The position numbers and the translations under genes are program-made. A DNA stretch of 64,000 nucleotides from Calvatia gigantea. Its lineage: Eukaryota; Basidiomycota; Agaricomycetes; Agaricales; Lycoperdaceae. Under the pieces are notes generated by a model. The model was given only the letters and a program-made list of their open reading frames with translations. It was not told the DNA's origin and ran no database searches. Below are positions 13,128 through 23,839 of the stretch, one piece after another (within the stretch, counting starts at the first letter, position 1; every line of letters begins with the position of its first letter). The stretch lies in the NCBI GenBank assembly GCA_025093985.1, contig JACAAK010000003.1, positions 3,658,001 through 3,722,000 on the forward strand. Direction: 5' to 3'.

Positions 13128-15478
13128 TCAATTATCCCTATTACGACCTTCGTTCATGAGGCCTTCCCGCTCTCCGGGATGCTGAGCGTTTTCTCCGGAA
13201 AGTCGCGCCGCGTGTCGCTTCTTGGAGGAATCTTCATCGTCCTCATCCTCATCGCCAATTTCAAAAACGACTTGATCCTCAGCCAGTGAATGAGGGCCAC
13301 CGTTACGAGTACCAACAAGAGTGGCATCATCGTCATCATCTCTGATCCTCTGCCGGTGGTCCAGGGATTCCAGATCATAGTCCTCGGCGTCGTTTTCGTC
13401 TTGGGCGATTTCATCAGACATGGCGAGTCGCCTATTATTATCCGATGGGCGCCAGAGGAATGAAATAGCACCAAAAGCCACTAGGTAGAGCAGGGCCAGC
13501 CATCCATCGAGAAGCCACCAACGAACCTTCCATTGTTTGGCTTCGAAATCTACACAATAAATGGCTGAGTACATCATGATTTAACATTAAAGCTAATCTT
13601 ACCTTCAGCCAAACGGCCAGAGAATACGAAAGAAGAGACGACGAAGAAGGCGAAGATAGTGCATACTATGAAGAGGAGGATATAGTGCAAACGCTGGAAC
13701 ATCCTGAGCTTGTAGCGTTGTTTGCGGTCACGGAGGTAGATAATCGTAGCTACCAAGACGTTGTTAGTTGCTGCCGACGCACAAGGGTTGAATAGACACA
13801 CCATTAAGAGAATACATGATCCAAAGGAGGAAACCGCTCAGGGTAAATGCCAAGGGTACGACGAACATAAGAAGGACCAAGGCAGACGTCGATTCCAAGG
13901 AGAGTTCGACAATACCAACGGAGTATAGAACTTGTGTTTGTTAGCACGAATGCTAGCATTATTTGTACTTGTACTTACTGCCAAAGATGAAATGAGCACC
14001 AGCCAAAATCTGACATTTCAGCATGGTTCTGCCCAGAGACTCCTTCACGACACTGAGACCCATCGAGACAACAAGTAACATAAAGAACGACATGGATGCT
14101 TTCCCAGCATCTAGAATAGAGACTGAGACTGTTGTCAGAAATGATGACTTGACCAGAGCGTCACCGGAAAGCTCACCAACAATGAGAAATATGGTCGAAG
14201 CCGTATTCCTGCCGTGGGCATTGAGGTATCGGTAGTAAGCTAGTCAAAAGATGAGATAAATCAATGGGGAACCTGCAGAATTACACACCCCAATTGCCCA
14301 CCATCTCTATAACAAGGAGTGCGACGAGGCCAGAGAGATAGTTCTGAGAAATAGTCGGAAATCAACACCTAAATATTATCGTGCCGGACGTACTTGTAAC
14401 GGCAACAAGTCCTGTGAGTGTTTGTAACATTGCCAACCCCACACCAAACCAAAAACGACATAAATCATCGACATAGCGAAATAAAACTGTGCGGGTGACA
14501 CTTAGTCCACAGATGTGAAATCGTGTGAAGATTTAATTACACACCGTGACTTTGGGATAATCTATGGCCTCCAATTGGCCGTCGAATGTATTTTTGAAGA
14601 AAACATTGCCTTGATATTTTGGGTGGAAAGGAACATCCGTTACTGCACGGCCGGTCGCTGAACTGGAGGATACAGGTATGATGGCTGGGGACACGTAAGA
14701 CTCTGGAGGACGGTAGAGATGGAAAAGGACACCCACCAACACAGTAATATCCTGTCTTTTTTACGACGTAATGGATAGGTTCACTGTATGTCAGGATGCC
14801 ATCTGGACTCGGGTTGACCGTTTGTCGGGTGGCGGGGGTATCTCGCGACCAGTTGTCACTCACAGTCCCGCGGGTATTAAGGGATCGAGGCAAGGAGGGA
14901 TTTACAGCGGCCTTGTTCGAAGGTAGGAGAACGCGTGCTGACCAAAAGCTCGTGTCATTGATCGACCTGCCCTGTGGGAGGTCGAGAATGAAATGTCCAA
15001 GCTGTTCTCGGGTACAATCACCTCGCGCAAGGGCATCGGAAGTGCAGACGTATGTTTTCTGTACCGAAGGCTTTGAACAGGTTGATTGACATGAGGCCAC
15101 GCGAGCTTACTGGCACAAGGTCATCATCATCCGCCGAGTCTGCTTTTCCCAAGTATGGTGCATCCGCCCATTCATAGACGACCATGGCCACTTGGCCCCG
15201 CGAGGCATTCTCAAATGTAACTATTATCTACTATCAGTCGGAATGCGACCCAAAGAAATGAGCTCCGTACCATTAATATATGTATTGGATCCCGCCCACA
15301 TGCCACTACATGTCTGCCTCGAATAGTCTGTAAGAATAAATCTTAATTCATGAAGGAAATGTTATGAGATGGACTCGAGCGGACCTGTGTCTGATATTGG
15401 GACCTGATAAGCAAAACAAGAGGGGATTAAGGAGAGAAGAGAAATAAATAATAAGGCGAGGATGGCCTGCCTGGACAT
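13128..15478 (-). CDS. PTM1-like seven-transmembrane protein (lung 7TM receptor / GPR107 family)
   Basis: The family comprises Golgi or endosomal proteins with a luminal N-terminal domain and seven membrane spans, thought to act in trafficking. The start at 15478 gives a signal peptide (MSRQAILALLFISLLSLIPS, then CFA). The luminal part has Cys pairs and HFILDLPQGRSINDTSFWSA. The junction to the membrane domain reads IHYVVKKTGYYCV, and FKNTFDGQLEAIDYPKVTV is typical of Ptm1 relatives. Hydrophobic exons follow (about 13500-14470). The cytosolic tail is very acidic (DENDAEDYDLESL, DDDDDATLVG, GDEDEDDEDSS). There are more than ten short exons. Its 3' end is 140 bp from that of RPB2 (convergent), and its start is 99 bp from that of SNX4 (divergent). 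Confidence 0.82.
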
Positions 15479-15577
15479 GGTGGCAGCGGAAGCAACGTTG
15501 TGTGTTTGTCGTTGTTGAATTCACACTGCCAACTTGTTCCTCCATCGCACGCACCCTCGCCCATTACGTCGTCGATT
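15479..15577. promoter_or_regulatory. Compact bidirectional promoter between PTM1-like gene and SNX4 (99 bp)
   Basis: Only 99 bp separate the two start codons, so the two 5' UTRs must be tiny or must overlap the other gene. No TATA box is evident. Both products act in Golgi-endosome trafficking. Confidence 0.6.
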
Positions 15578-17398
15578 ATGTTGGGCGACGACGACGACGT
15601 CTTCGACAGCGTAACCTGGGAGTCTCCCTCTGCACCAACATACGACGACCACACCGCCGTACCCTCAGGCCCTGGGTTCAGGCAAAGCACAGCGGATTCT
15701 GGTGATCCGCACGAACCCAAGTGGGAGGGTTATTTAGTCACCTCTGTCAAGGATCCAGTCAAGGAACTACCTGAAACTAAAGATGCCTACATTTCTTACC
15801 TAGTTTCTGCAAAGGTACATTTGCTTGACATGAAGTACTGATTTAATTTGCTAACTCCGCCCTTCAAGACAAACCTACCCATATTCTCTACCCCCAATCC
15901 ATCAGCCCGGCGACGCTTCCAAGATTTCGTCTTTCTCCGCGACCACCTCGTGCGAGACTTCCCTGCGTGTGTCGTACCAGCGCTTCCTGACAAGCACAGG
16001 CTGGGTACGATCACCCATTCATGAATACAAGGACTCGCTGACCCAATCCTTCAGAATATATTACTGGTGATAGATTCAGCCCAGAATTCATTGAGCGACG
16101 GAGGCTCGAGTACGATCTTTCTTATCTTGTTCCACGAGATTACTTATTTTCCTACAGCCTTCACCGATTCTTGCAGAGAATAGCAGAACATCCTACACTC
16201 CAACGGAGCACACTGGTTCGAGCATTCTTCGAGTCGACTGAATGGGTATTTCCACTCTTCTACAAGTGAGACATAGCTAAATTTGCTGTCTTGCAGCATG
16301 TATATATGCACCAACATGTTGCCCACCCACCAGGCCCCGAACCCTCTCCAAGTCTCATCGATAACATCTCAGACACCCTCCTAAATGCATTCTCCCGCGT
16401 CAGGAAACCTGATGAACGGTTCCTGACAATGCGTGAAGGGGTAGACAAGTTTGAGGAAGGTCTGAACCACACAGAGAGGTTGTACGCGCGGATCAGGAAC
16501 AGAACAAGCGGTAAGTCTTGTGCAACACCCCATCCCTTTTCTTTTTGAGAATCTGAGGCTAAAATGAGATGGAAACCCTGAATCCGGCGAAGACCTCACT
16601 GCAGATTACCATGACTTGGCTGTGGCCGTTCAGGGGCTAGGATTCCTTGAATCAGGAATAACGGACCCTTTAAACCACTTTTCCAACACCCTCCTAGAAT
16701 TCTCGGCCTTGCTGCGCCATAACGTACGTGGTCTATAGCCGCTACAACTCATGTAACCAAACAGTTTTCATAGACCCATACAACAACGGACCCGTTACTC
16801 AGTCACCTGCATTCGCTGTTGACCTATTCGCACGCCAACCGTGCGGTCCTCAAACTACGCGACCAGAAACAACTGGACTTTGAAGAACTCTCGGAATACT
16901 TATCCGGGCTAACTGCCGAACGCGACCGTCTTGCCGCTGTCATCAGCGGACATGCAGGTAGCACAGGTCTCGGAATTGGTGCCTATATCAAGGATCGCGT
17001 GGATGCACTTCGCGGTATGGACGATGACAGAAGTCGAGTGGAAAAGATGCGAAAATTGGACGCTAAAATCAAGGAGGCAAGTCATGAGATGCTGATTATT
17101 GCATCGGACTAATACCGCTGTAGCTACAAGATGCTGTGACAACGGCACACGAAACTTCCGATGCGTTCAGCGGCGAGACACTCAGAGAACAAGTCATTTT
17201 TCAGCACGCCAAAGAGGCCGAAATGAAAGAGATGCTTGGGAACTTTGCCGACGGTCAGATTGAATTCTACAAAGCCGTGAGTTTTATACTTGCCCGCCTT
17301 CCATCTTTCGGGCATTCATATCCGCTTTAAAAATTTAGGCAATGGAAGAGTGGGACCGCATCATACCTATAATACAGCGAATTCGCGTCGACATTTAG
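15578..17398 (+). CDS. SNX4: Sorting nexin SNX4/ATG24 (PX-BAR)
   Basis: SNX4 binds PI3P on endosomes and retrieves cargo to the Golgi; in fungi it also supports selective autophagy. The start ATG at 15578 gives an acidic N-terminus (MLGDDDDVFDSV). The PX domain follows: YLVTSVKDPV, ISYLVSAK, and RRRFQDFVFLRDHL with the PI3P-binding Arg (about 15910-15945), then SLHRFLQRIAEHPTLQ. The BAR part is helical and charged: LIDNISDTLLNAFSRVRKPDERF, YHDLAVAVQGLGFLESGI, HANRAVLKLRDQKQLDFEELSEYLS and LREQVIFQHAKEAEMKEMLG. It ends at TAG 17396-17398 after RIIPIIQRIRVDI. Seven or more introns. Order and sequence fit the Snx4 branch better than Snx41/42. Confidence 0.9.
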
Positions 17399-17950
17399 TT
17401 ATTACCTTCCGCTGCCTTGTATACTAGTAACCCCACCACTATAATGACCCACCATGAACAATCCAGATTCCCCACGCGCGACACCTTTCTAGGCTCTCAA
17501 ATAGCCAGGTGGCAACAGGAGTAGCCGAATCAATTGTATCCGTCTTCACAACCGGACTAGTGCAGAGTCACTCTTCCATGTCCAATTATTGAACATTTCT
17601 CCGGGGCTCGTTTTCTGTAAATTTAGGGAAGGTCCTCTGAGACCTTGCCACCGACGCTGTCGGGCCACCCGAAGAACCAGAGCAAGTCGAACCGACCTGA
17701 AAGACGAACTGATCGATCCTCGCCCACCGTCATCCGCCGCCGAGTTCGACACGCAAACCAAAGTCGCCAACTGGTACAAATGAACGTTGAACACAAGACA
17801 GTCTTGAACATGGCAAATGAGTCCTTGTTGTGGACCAGCTAATAGATACATGAATGTACACTGACTATTGGGCTGATATGAAACTGGAGTTGGGAGATCA
17901 TGATGCATGAAGATGTTACTTGAATGGTCCTGCCCGGTCGTTTGCGACGT
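17399..17950. other. Convergent intergenic region, 552 bp
   Basis: It lies between the 3' ends of SNX4 and the MFS transporter. Open frames exist on both strands (17546-17908 minus, 17589-17842 plus) but have no family features and mirror one another. Confidence 0.4.
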
Positions 17951-19967
17951 CTAAAAATTTTCTACTGTGGCCTCCAAACGCTTTCTTCTAATTTGAGGAC
18001 CAAATTCGAGTTCAAGGTAGATCACTGGTAAAGATGCTAAAGTTATTCCAGTCAACAAGATATATGACCACCCAATGCCAATGCCGTTGAACATAGGATC
18101 GACAACTGATACCAAGGCGGCACTTAGCAGGCACCGAACGAAGTTGTTCTTGCATTGCGAGTCAGAATACACCTGGGGGATCACAGGGTACAAACAACTT
18201 ACGCATGCCGTGACTGCGGAACCTTGGCCAGGAACGAGGTCAATCATAATTGTGGACGCACCATTCATGATGCCCATGCACATATAGCCGACTGTAGAAT
18301 CGTTATGTATGACCCTTTACTCTCGTAATTGACCGCCTGTACTCACTGATGATGTTGAGGATGAGAGGCACAACAATATTAACGTGTTTTTCTAGCGCCC
18401 ACCCATAACCTGCTGTGCAGGCGGCAAGGATAATAACCAGGAAAGGAAGGAAGTATAAGCGAGCCTGGGTGCCCAAATGACGTGAACTGCCTTTGCATGT
18501 ACAGACACTTGATAAACTTACTCGTTCCAATGGAAAGTCGGGATGTTTATCCAAGGTCTTCAAATCAACAGGTTTTTCGGAATCAGTCGACAACCTCTCT
18601 GCGAACCGTCTTTTTTCTTCGGCATACCACCTGTCCAGAAGTTTCCCGTTAACAGTACTTCCGATGCCCATTCCACCACCCATTGCCAAGAAGCACAACC
18701 CAATCTTCGTTTCATCTAGGAAATCGTAGGTGCGCTTGAAGAGTGTAGATATGGATGCCACAATGCCATAAAACACGGCACAGACAAGAGCGCTAATGAT
18801 GAGTGATAATACGATATCCAATTCCGTGAGGAGCTTGAATGGGTTCTGGAATGGTTTCTTTGGGGGTAGGGCTTGTGGTGGGTCAGCGAGAGTACTCTTG
18901 TTCTTCCTGCCGACAACGGGGATAACTGGAGTATACAGAATTTTTGAAACCTTGTCCCTTCTGTATCGCACGGCGGGTAAAGTTTCGGGCATGATGCTGA
19001 AGACAACCCCTATTGAGGATACCATCCTGCCGAAGAAAGTGATAACTTACATCACAATTACGATCAGACAGAGAGTTGCAGCAACACATAAGAACCAGAA
19101 TATTGATCTAAGAGATTTGAGACACATCGTTTGGCCATGACCGAAAGTACGACGAACCTCCATCCCAACCCCTGGGCTAGCGCGCCACCAATTACCGGTC
19201 CAAGACTAGGACCCACCATAGGACCAAGTATGAAAAAACCGAAGAACCCTCCGCGCTCTGCAGGGGTTGAAATATCAGAGATTACTCCTGCACCAATTGC
19301 GATAGTGCTGGCAGAACCAGCGGCCTGCAAACACCGCAGGACCATAAGCAACCAGTATGCTGAAGTGGGAACCAGAGCTAGTCCAATGCACGATAATGAC
19401 AGAACGAAAAGACAGGCAAGGGTGATGGGCCGCCTGCCAACATTATCCGAGAGCGTTCCCCAGACCATTGGTGCTGAAATTTGTCAGGCCGTTGTACTTC
19501 ACAAAAGGCATTGAACCCCCCCCCACCTATGCCTTGTAGAATCATATACATCACCACCTAGTTCGAATACCATCGGCAAGGTAAAACCTCAAATTCGGCA
19601 ATGCTCACTGTCAGGTTTATAAGTTCTGTCGATTTATCGAATGCCACTGTCAATGTGGGTATCGCAGGAAAGTATATATTAGCAGTCAAGGGGCTATCGA
19701 GGTGTCCTCATTAGCAATGACGTTAGAAAGCGTGTTCAGTCACTTGACAACACACCTGAAGAAACCAGCAAATGCAATCATCCCGACAATTAACCATTTA
19801 TCCTTTTTCGTAAACGTGTTCTTATCATCGTGGGCTTGCAAGCGAGGCTCTTCCTTTTCCCTTGGGTGCACAGTTCCGGAGTCTTCGATTGAGGGAGTTG
19901 AAGGGACAGTCGGGACCGTGTTACCGACCTCGCTGTTGCCTGGAGATTCTCGCGTCGTTGCTTTCAT
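17951..19967 (-). CDS. MFS transporter, drug:H+ antiporter-1 (12-TM) type
   Basis: Proton-coupled plasma-membrane efflux carriers of this group export drugs or small metabolites. The start at 19967 gives a polar N-tail ending in KKDKWLIVGMIAFAGFF (TM1). Motif A reads WGTLSDNVGRRPIT (about 19430), TM4 has RCLQAAGSASTIAIGAGVISD, and the motif-C-like stretch is FFILGPMVGPSLGPVIGGALAQ (about 19180-19250). The central loop is basic (RYRRDKVSKILYTPV). The C-half has LDIVLSLIISALVCAVFYG, GLCFLAMGGGMGIGSTVNGKLLDRWY and GWSYILLTGITLASLPVIYLEL. It ends FGPQIRRKRLEATVENF. Eight or so exons; one intron near 19516-19524 carries a C9 run. It resembles fungal Qdr/Flr-like carriers, but the substrate is unknown. 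Confidence 0.88.
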
Positions 19968-20293
19968 GATTTGTCGTCAAGAAATTCTAGGAAATTTGTA
20001 GAACAAGAGAGGTCTGATGCAGGAGGGAAACGCATGGGAGTATTTAAGTGTCCATGGAGCATGATAAGTATAGAGCAGCTCGATATGTCGTAAGCAGAAC
20101 TGAATTTAACAGCAAGGGGCCTCATGCTCAACATCCGGATCAATCACCGCCGGCAACTTATCCGAATTTTGACTCACATCGGCGTTAAATCCCGCTTCGG
20201 CTCAATAGTAACCCGCGCCAAAACTCATTGGTACACTCGCTGCAAAGGAGCTTCATCCCAGTATTGGACGTGCTTTCAACGTGGCCCCGAGTT
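19968..20293. other. Intergenic region, 326 bp
   Basis: It lies upstream of the MFS transporter (minus) and downstream of the COQ11-like gene (minus). It is probably the MFS promoter. I see no coding frame. Confidence 0.4.
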
Positions 20294-21491
20294 TCAGTGC
20301 AGATAATGGGGTAAGATTTCTGCAAGAGACCTCAGAGGCGCATGATTGTATCCCTCTGCTACCAGGGTAGAGAATGGAAATCTGCGAGGTCCGCTTTCCT
20401 CGGTGACAATATTGTCCTTCTGAAGTTGTTCAACCTCGTGTTAATGTCAGTGATAACGATTCCCCCAATACAAAGATTATTTTCTCACCTGAGCTCGAGT
20501 CACAGTGAAGAGATTAATTGGGAGCTTCTCAAGAATAGTGCCTTGCACGTAGCCGAGGGAAAAGGGGAGTGGAATTATGAGCCGATGGCGGTGAGTGTAT
20601 GCCAAGACGAGTTCCATGAGTTGTCTAAAAGTGAAGACTTCGGTGGAACGTCATCAGGTACCCACACGGAATAAATAAACGACTGGTAAATACCTTCAGG
20701 GCCACCAGCTTCGATAATCTTTCCAGAGACTTGTTTCTCAATAGTCGACTCCAGTCGTGAGATAACCTCAACTGCGCGAGCTAGGTCACCAACATAGACA
20801 GGTTGAAAACGTGTTGTGCCACCACCATAAATGGGTAGGAAAGGTAAGAAACGTGCCAGTTTGGCGAACCTCTGAGACACAGTTTACCAGGTTGAGGACG
20901 CAAACTTCAAGACTACACCAACACTTACATTGAAGAAATTATCCTCCGGCCCAAAGACCAAACTTGGTCTTATGACTGTGGCATTCGGGCAGATGTCCAA
21001 CACTGATATCTCTGCCAGGCCTTTTGTTCTTGCATATGGAATATGGCTGTTCGGATCGGCGCCTATTGCACTGAAATGCACAAGTTTCGCTCCGACTTGT
21101 TTCGCGGCTTTCGCGACATTCTCTGCCCCATGCCACTGAATTTTGTCAAATTGTTGTGGGCTGCCGTGCATTAAACCAACGAGTGAGATGATGACACTTG
21201 CATCTTCGAAGGCAGGTGCGAGGGTTTCTGGTTTGGTGATATCCAGTGGGATAGGCGGGAGGAGGCAGTCTTTTGGGACTTGCTTTATGATCTGAGTGTG
21301 GAGCGGTTGCGGATTACGGGAGGAGAGTTGTATTCGGCGCGTAGTCGCATCCAATACGGGCGAGTTCGCGATTTGGCGAACAATATTTGAACCTTTGAAA
21401 TAAGCCTTTAGTCGAGGCAGTAAGGCACCGGGGAACAGATCACCAGACCTAGGAATCCTGCACCGCAAACGACGACCTTGTTGAACGACAT
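20294..21491 (-). CDS. COQ11/NDUFA9-like atypical short-chain dehydrogenase
   Basis: This is a Rossmann-fold protein of the atypical SDR group that contains complex I subunit NDUFA9 and the CoQ-synthome protein Coq11. The start at 21491 gives MSFNKVVVCGAGFLG; after a 56-nt intron the frame continues SNIVRQIANSPV, so the GxGxxG nucleotide site (GAGFLG) spans the first junction. Further signs are VISLVGLMHG, KLVHFSAIGADPNSHIPYARTKGLAE, VIRPSLVFGPEDNFFN, FLPFLPIYGGGTTRFQPVYVGDLARAV and AGGPEGIY-FTFRQLMELVL. The last exon ends SLAEILPHYLH at stop 20294-20296. There is no obvious presequence, which favours Coq11 over NDUFA9. A C10 run lies just 5' of the start codon. In tandem with BDP1, which ends 242 bp upstream. 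Confidence 0.78.
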
Positions 21492-21496
21492 TTTCC

Positions 21497-21506
21497 GGGG
21501 GGGGGG
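21497..21506. repeat. G10/C10 homopolymer next to the COQ11-like start codon
   Basis: Ten G on the plus strand. In the sense of the minus-strand gene this is C10, five bases upstream of the ATG and so inside the 5' leader. Confidence 0.85.
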
Positions 21507-21733
21507 ATTTTTTTCAATAACGGCGACAACGAATACCTCTGCGCCTCTGGGGCTTCGCAACTGACACCCATGCCATGTATTTAAGTGACCGATGACGTCG
21601 GTCCGCCGAATTAGGCCGTTGTTATTCAGCTAGAGGTCCTTCTAGATCTTTTCGAGGTGCAACAATTACAAGGTGAAACTCAGCTGGATGTATTGAACAA
21701 CCAAGAGTAAAACCCGCGAGAGGCATTAGTATT

Positions 21734-23623
21734 TCAACTATCAGCATCAGGATGGACACTATCTATATCGCCAACGATAACTACGCCATCCTCTAGCCTG
21801 GTCGTTCTGGATCGGCTTCGTTTCTTGACTTGCTTTGTGGGTACCTTTTGAGCATTGTTGTCTTCCAGATCTTCTGCCTGATGTACTGGTTCAGGTTGGA
21901 CAATCGGTACAGGTGGAGGAGCGCGTATTTCTGGGACAGGACCGGAGAAATCTTTTCCTGTCATGCGCTCTAAAGTTTTCATGTCTATCAGGATATGGAG
22001 TGTCAGGCTGTGGTCAGCAGCTTTTTGAGGCTAGTGCTCACCAACTGGTATCCTATTATTGAGACAATAATTTATACGAGTATGGTTTTTCTTATCTTCT
22101 GCCTTGAACTTGTTTTTACAGGACTTGCGATCTCGACCAGGTAATACATAGGCAATAAGTTCGTAATTTTCTCCATACTGTGAAAGGGCCTGCGGAGGCG
22201 TGAGCTCTTGCTAACATGCATTTCGGGGGCTGACCTACATTATAAAATAACTCTGTCTCTTCTGCACTCCAACGCGAGCCACGATAGCGTTTTCCGTATG
22301 TGCCAGAATTAACAAATTTGGTGTGGTCAGATTCGACAACGTGTGTGTAATTAGAGGTGTCTTCGTTTTCTGTACGATCTACGACGAGGGAATCTTCATC
22401 AATAACAGCTTCGCCATTCGGTCCTATTCGGACTTGGACGTTGTATCGACTGGTCTGCAGTTGTTGGGAATAATCGATTCCAGTTTCGGCGTCGGCTGAC
22501 GAGCCGGCAGCATTGGGGCCCCGGTTTTCGTGTTCCGTAAGTGGATTCGACAATTGGTCTTCCGTTTCGCCATCGGTTGTTCGACCGTACTTTTTAGCTT
22601 CCATGGCAGCTCTCATTCTGGCTCGTCTCTCCTTGTTCCTCGCTTTCCATGCTGCATGATTACTCAAGATTTCCGCTGCCTTGCTGCTGACGCGACCCTG
22701 GCCAGTATCACTACACAAAGTGGCCATCGTTACGAGGGTGGGGTCAATGTCTTCACCAGGATCGGCATTGGGGTCGTACATAGGAAAGGACGGGCCACGA
22801 GATTGCCGTTGACGGGGAGTAGTGCTACGGGACTTATGTCCCCTCGTAGAGGGACCATCCTCTGCTTCATCATCACTATGAGTTCTGGACGACTTTCGTT
22901 TCCGCCTGGGTTTTTCTCCTCCTTCGCCATGCACTTGCGCCTGAGGCACTGCACTGGCTGTGGGGGCATGTTGTGAGAAAGTAGGAGCTGAAAACAATGT
23001 ATTCGTAATTTCTGTTGGAGCTGATCCTGAAGGAGTGAGGAAGGCTAGGCTATGATGACTTGGACCAGGTTGTCCGACGGCGGGTACTTGGTATGAACGA
23101 GCAATGTTTACCGGGGGCCTGCTGTCGTGGCGGGTAGGTACGTTGATCGGGTTGACTGGCTCTGTCATGGAGCGTCCAACACTGGGGAACATTGATGGAA
23201 AACCCGACGCAGCGACGAGAACAGGGGTAGATTGAGAAGCGACAGCCTCCCTAGAGAGGTCAATGCCTTGGGTAGGAAATATTTGTTCCTGGACCGCATT
23301 TTGTGGAGGTTGCGGTATGATGTGAACTGCTGGCTCTGGGCGTGGTGGAGCGACTTGCTTCAGGTGGTTCGCGGCCTGGAACAGCTGTGGAAGGAATGGG
23401 AAGAGATACAGTAGAGGAAGGTGCTGGAGCAATCTCCGAAACTGTAGGTGGATCAGGGTGAGTTGGCAAAGACTGTGCGGGGGTTGCTGTAGGTGCACGC
23501 GATCGCGTCTTTGCGACAGGCCTAAAAACGGTGCTCCCCTTTTCTGTCAGAGGCCGGGGAGGAAAAGATGAGTCAAATAGGGTTGAAAGCTAAGAAAAAG
23601 CACTCACGAACTCGACTGCTCAT
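21734..23623 (-). CDS. BDP1: TFIIIB subunit B'' (BDP1), SANT/Myb domain
   Basis: BDP1 joins TBP and BRF1 on Pol III promoters to form TFIIIB. The start at 23623 lies in a 16-nt first coding exon (23608-23623); spliced, it reads MSSRVQKGSTVFRPVAKTR, matching the conserved Bdp1 N-terminus. A long Pro/Ser/Thr-rich region follows, then basic GGEKPRRKRKSSRTHSDDE. The SANT domain is YRGSRWSAEETELFYN + ALSQYGENYELIAYVLPGRDRKSCKNKFKAEDKKN (about 22060-22290), split by a GT-AG intron. The tail is KKRSRSRTTRLEDGVVIVGDID. A frame change near 23400-23460 is best explained by a 58- or 67-nt intron beginning gtttcg and ending ccacag or gttccag. Confidence 0.9.
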
Positions 23624-23839
23624 TTTGTGGGCTAATGTTGTCGCTCAGAGCTTGTGCAGAGTGAAAGACATTTGCAGATAAGATGAGCGATGTGCATGGA
23701 ACGGAGACGTTTGAAGACAACCAGGGTTCCCCGTTGGGTGAGCGGATCACGTTCCGGAGCTAACGGCCCGTGACCGACGTTTGCCTCGAAATGGATAACG
23801 ACCAGGGGGTCCGCTGGTCAGACACTTCTCCTCCCACCT
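23624..23839. promoter_or_regulatory. Bidirectional promoter between BDP1 and the CxxC-pair protein (216 bp)
   Basis: The two start codons face away from each other across 216 bp. No TATA box or known motif stands out. Confidence 0.5.

Noticed and set aside
22530..22976. 148-residue plus-strand frame within BDP1
   Set aside because: Antisense shadow of the BDP1 linker exon.
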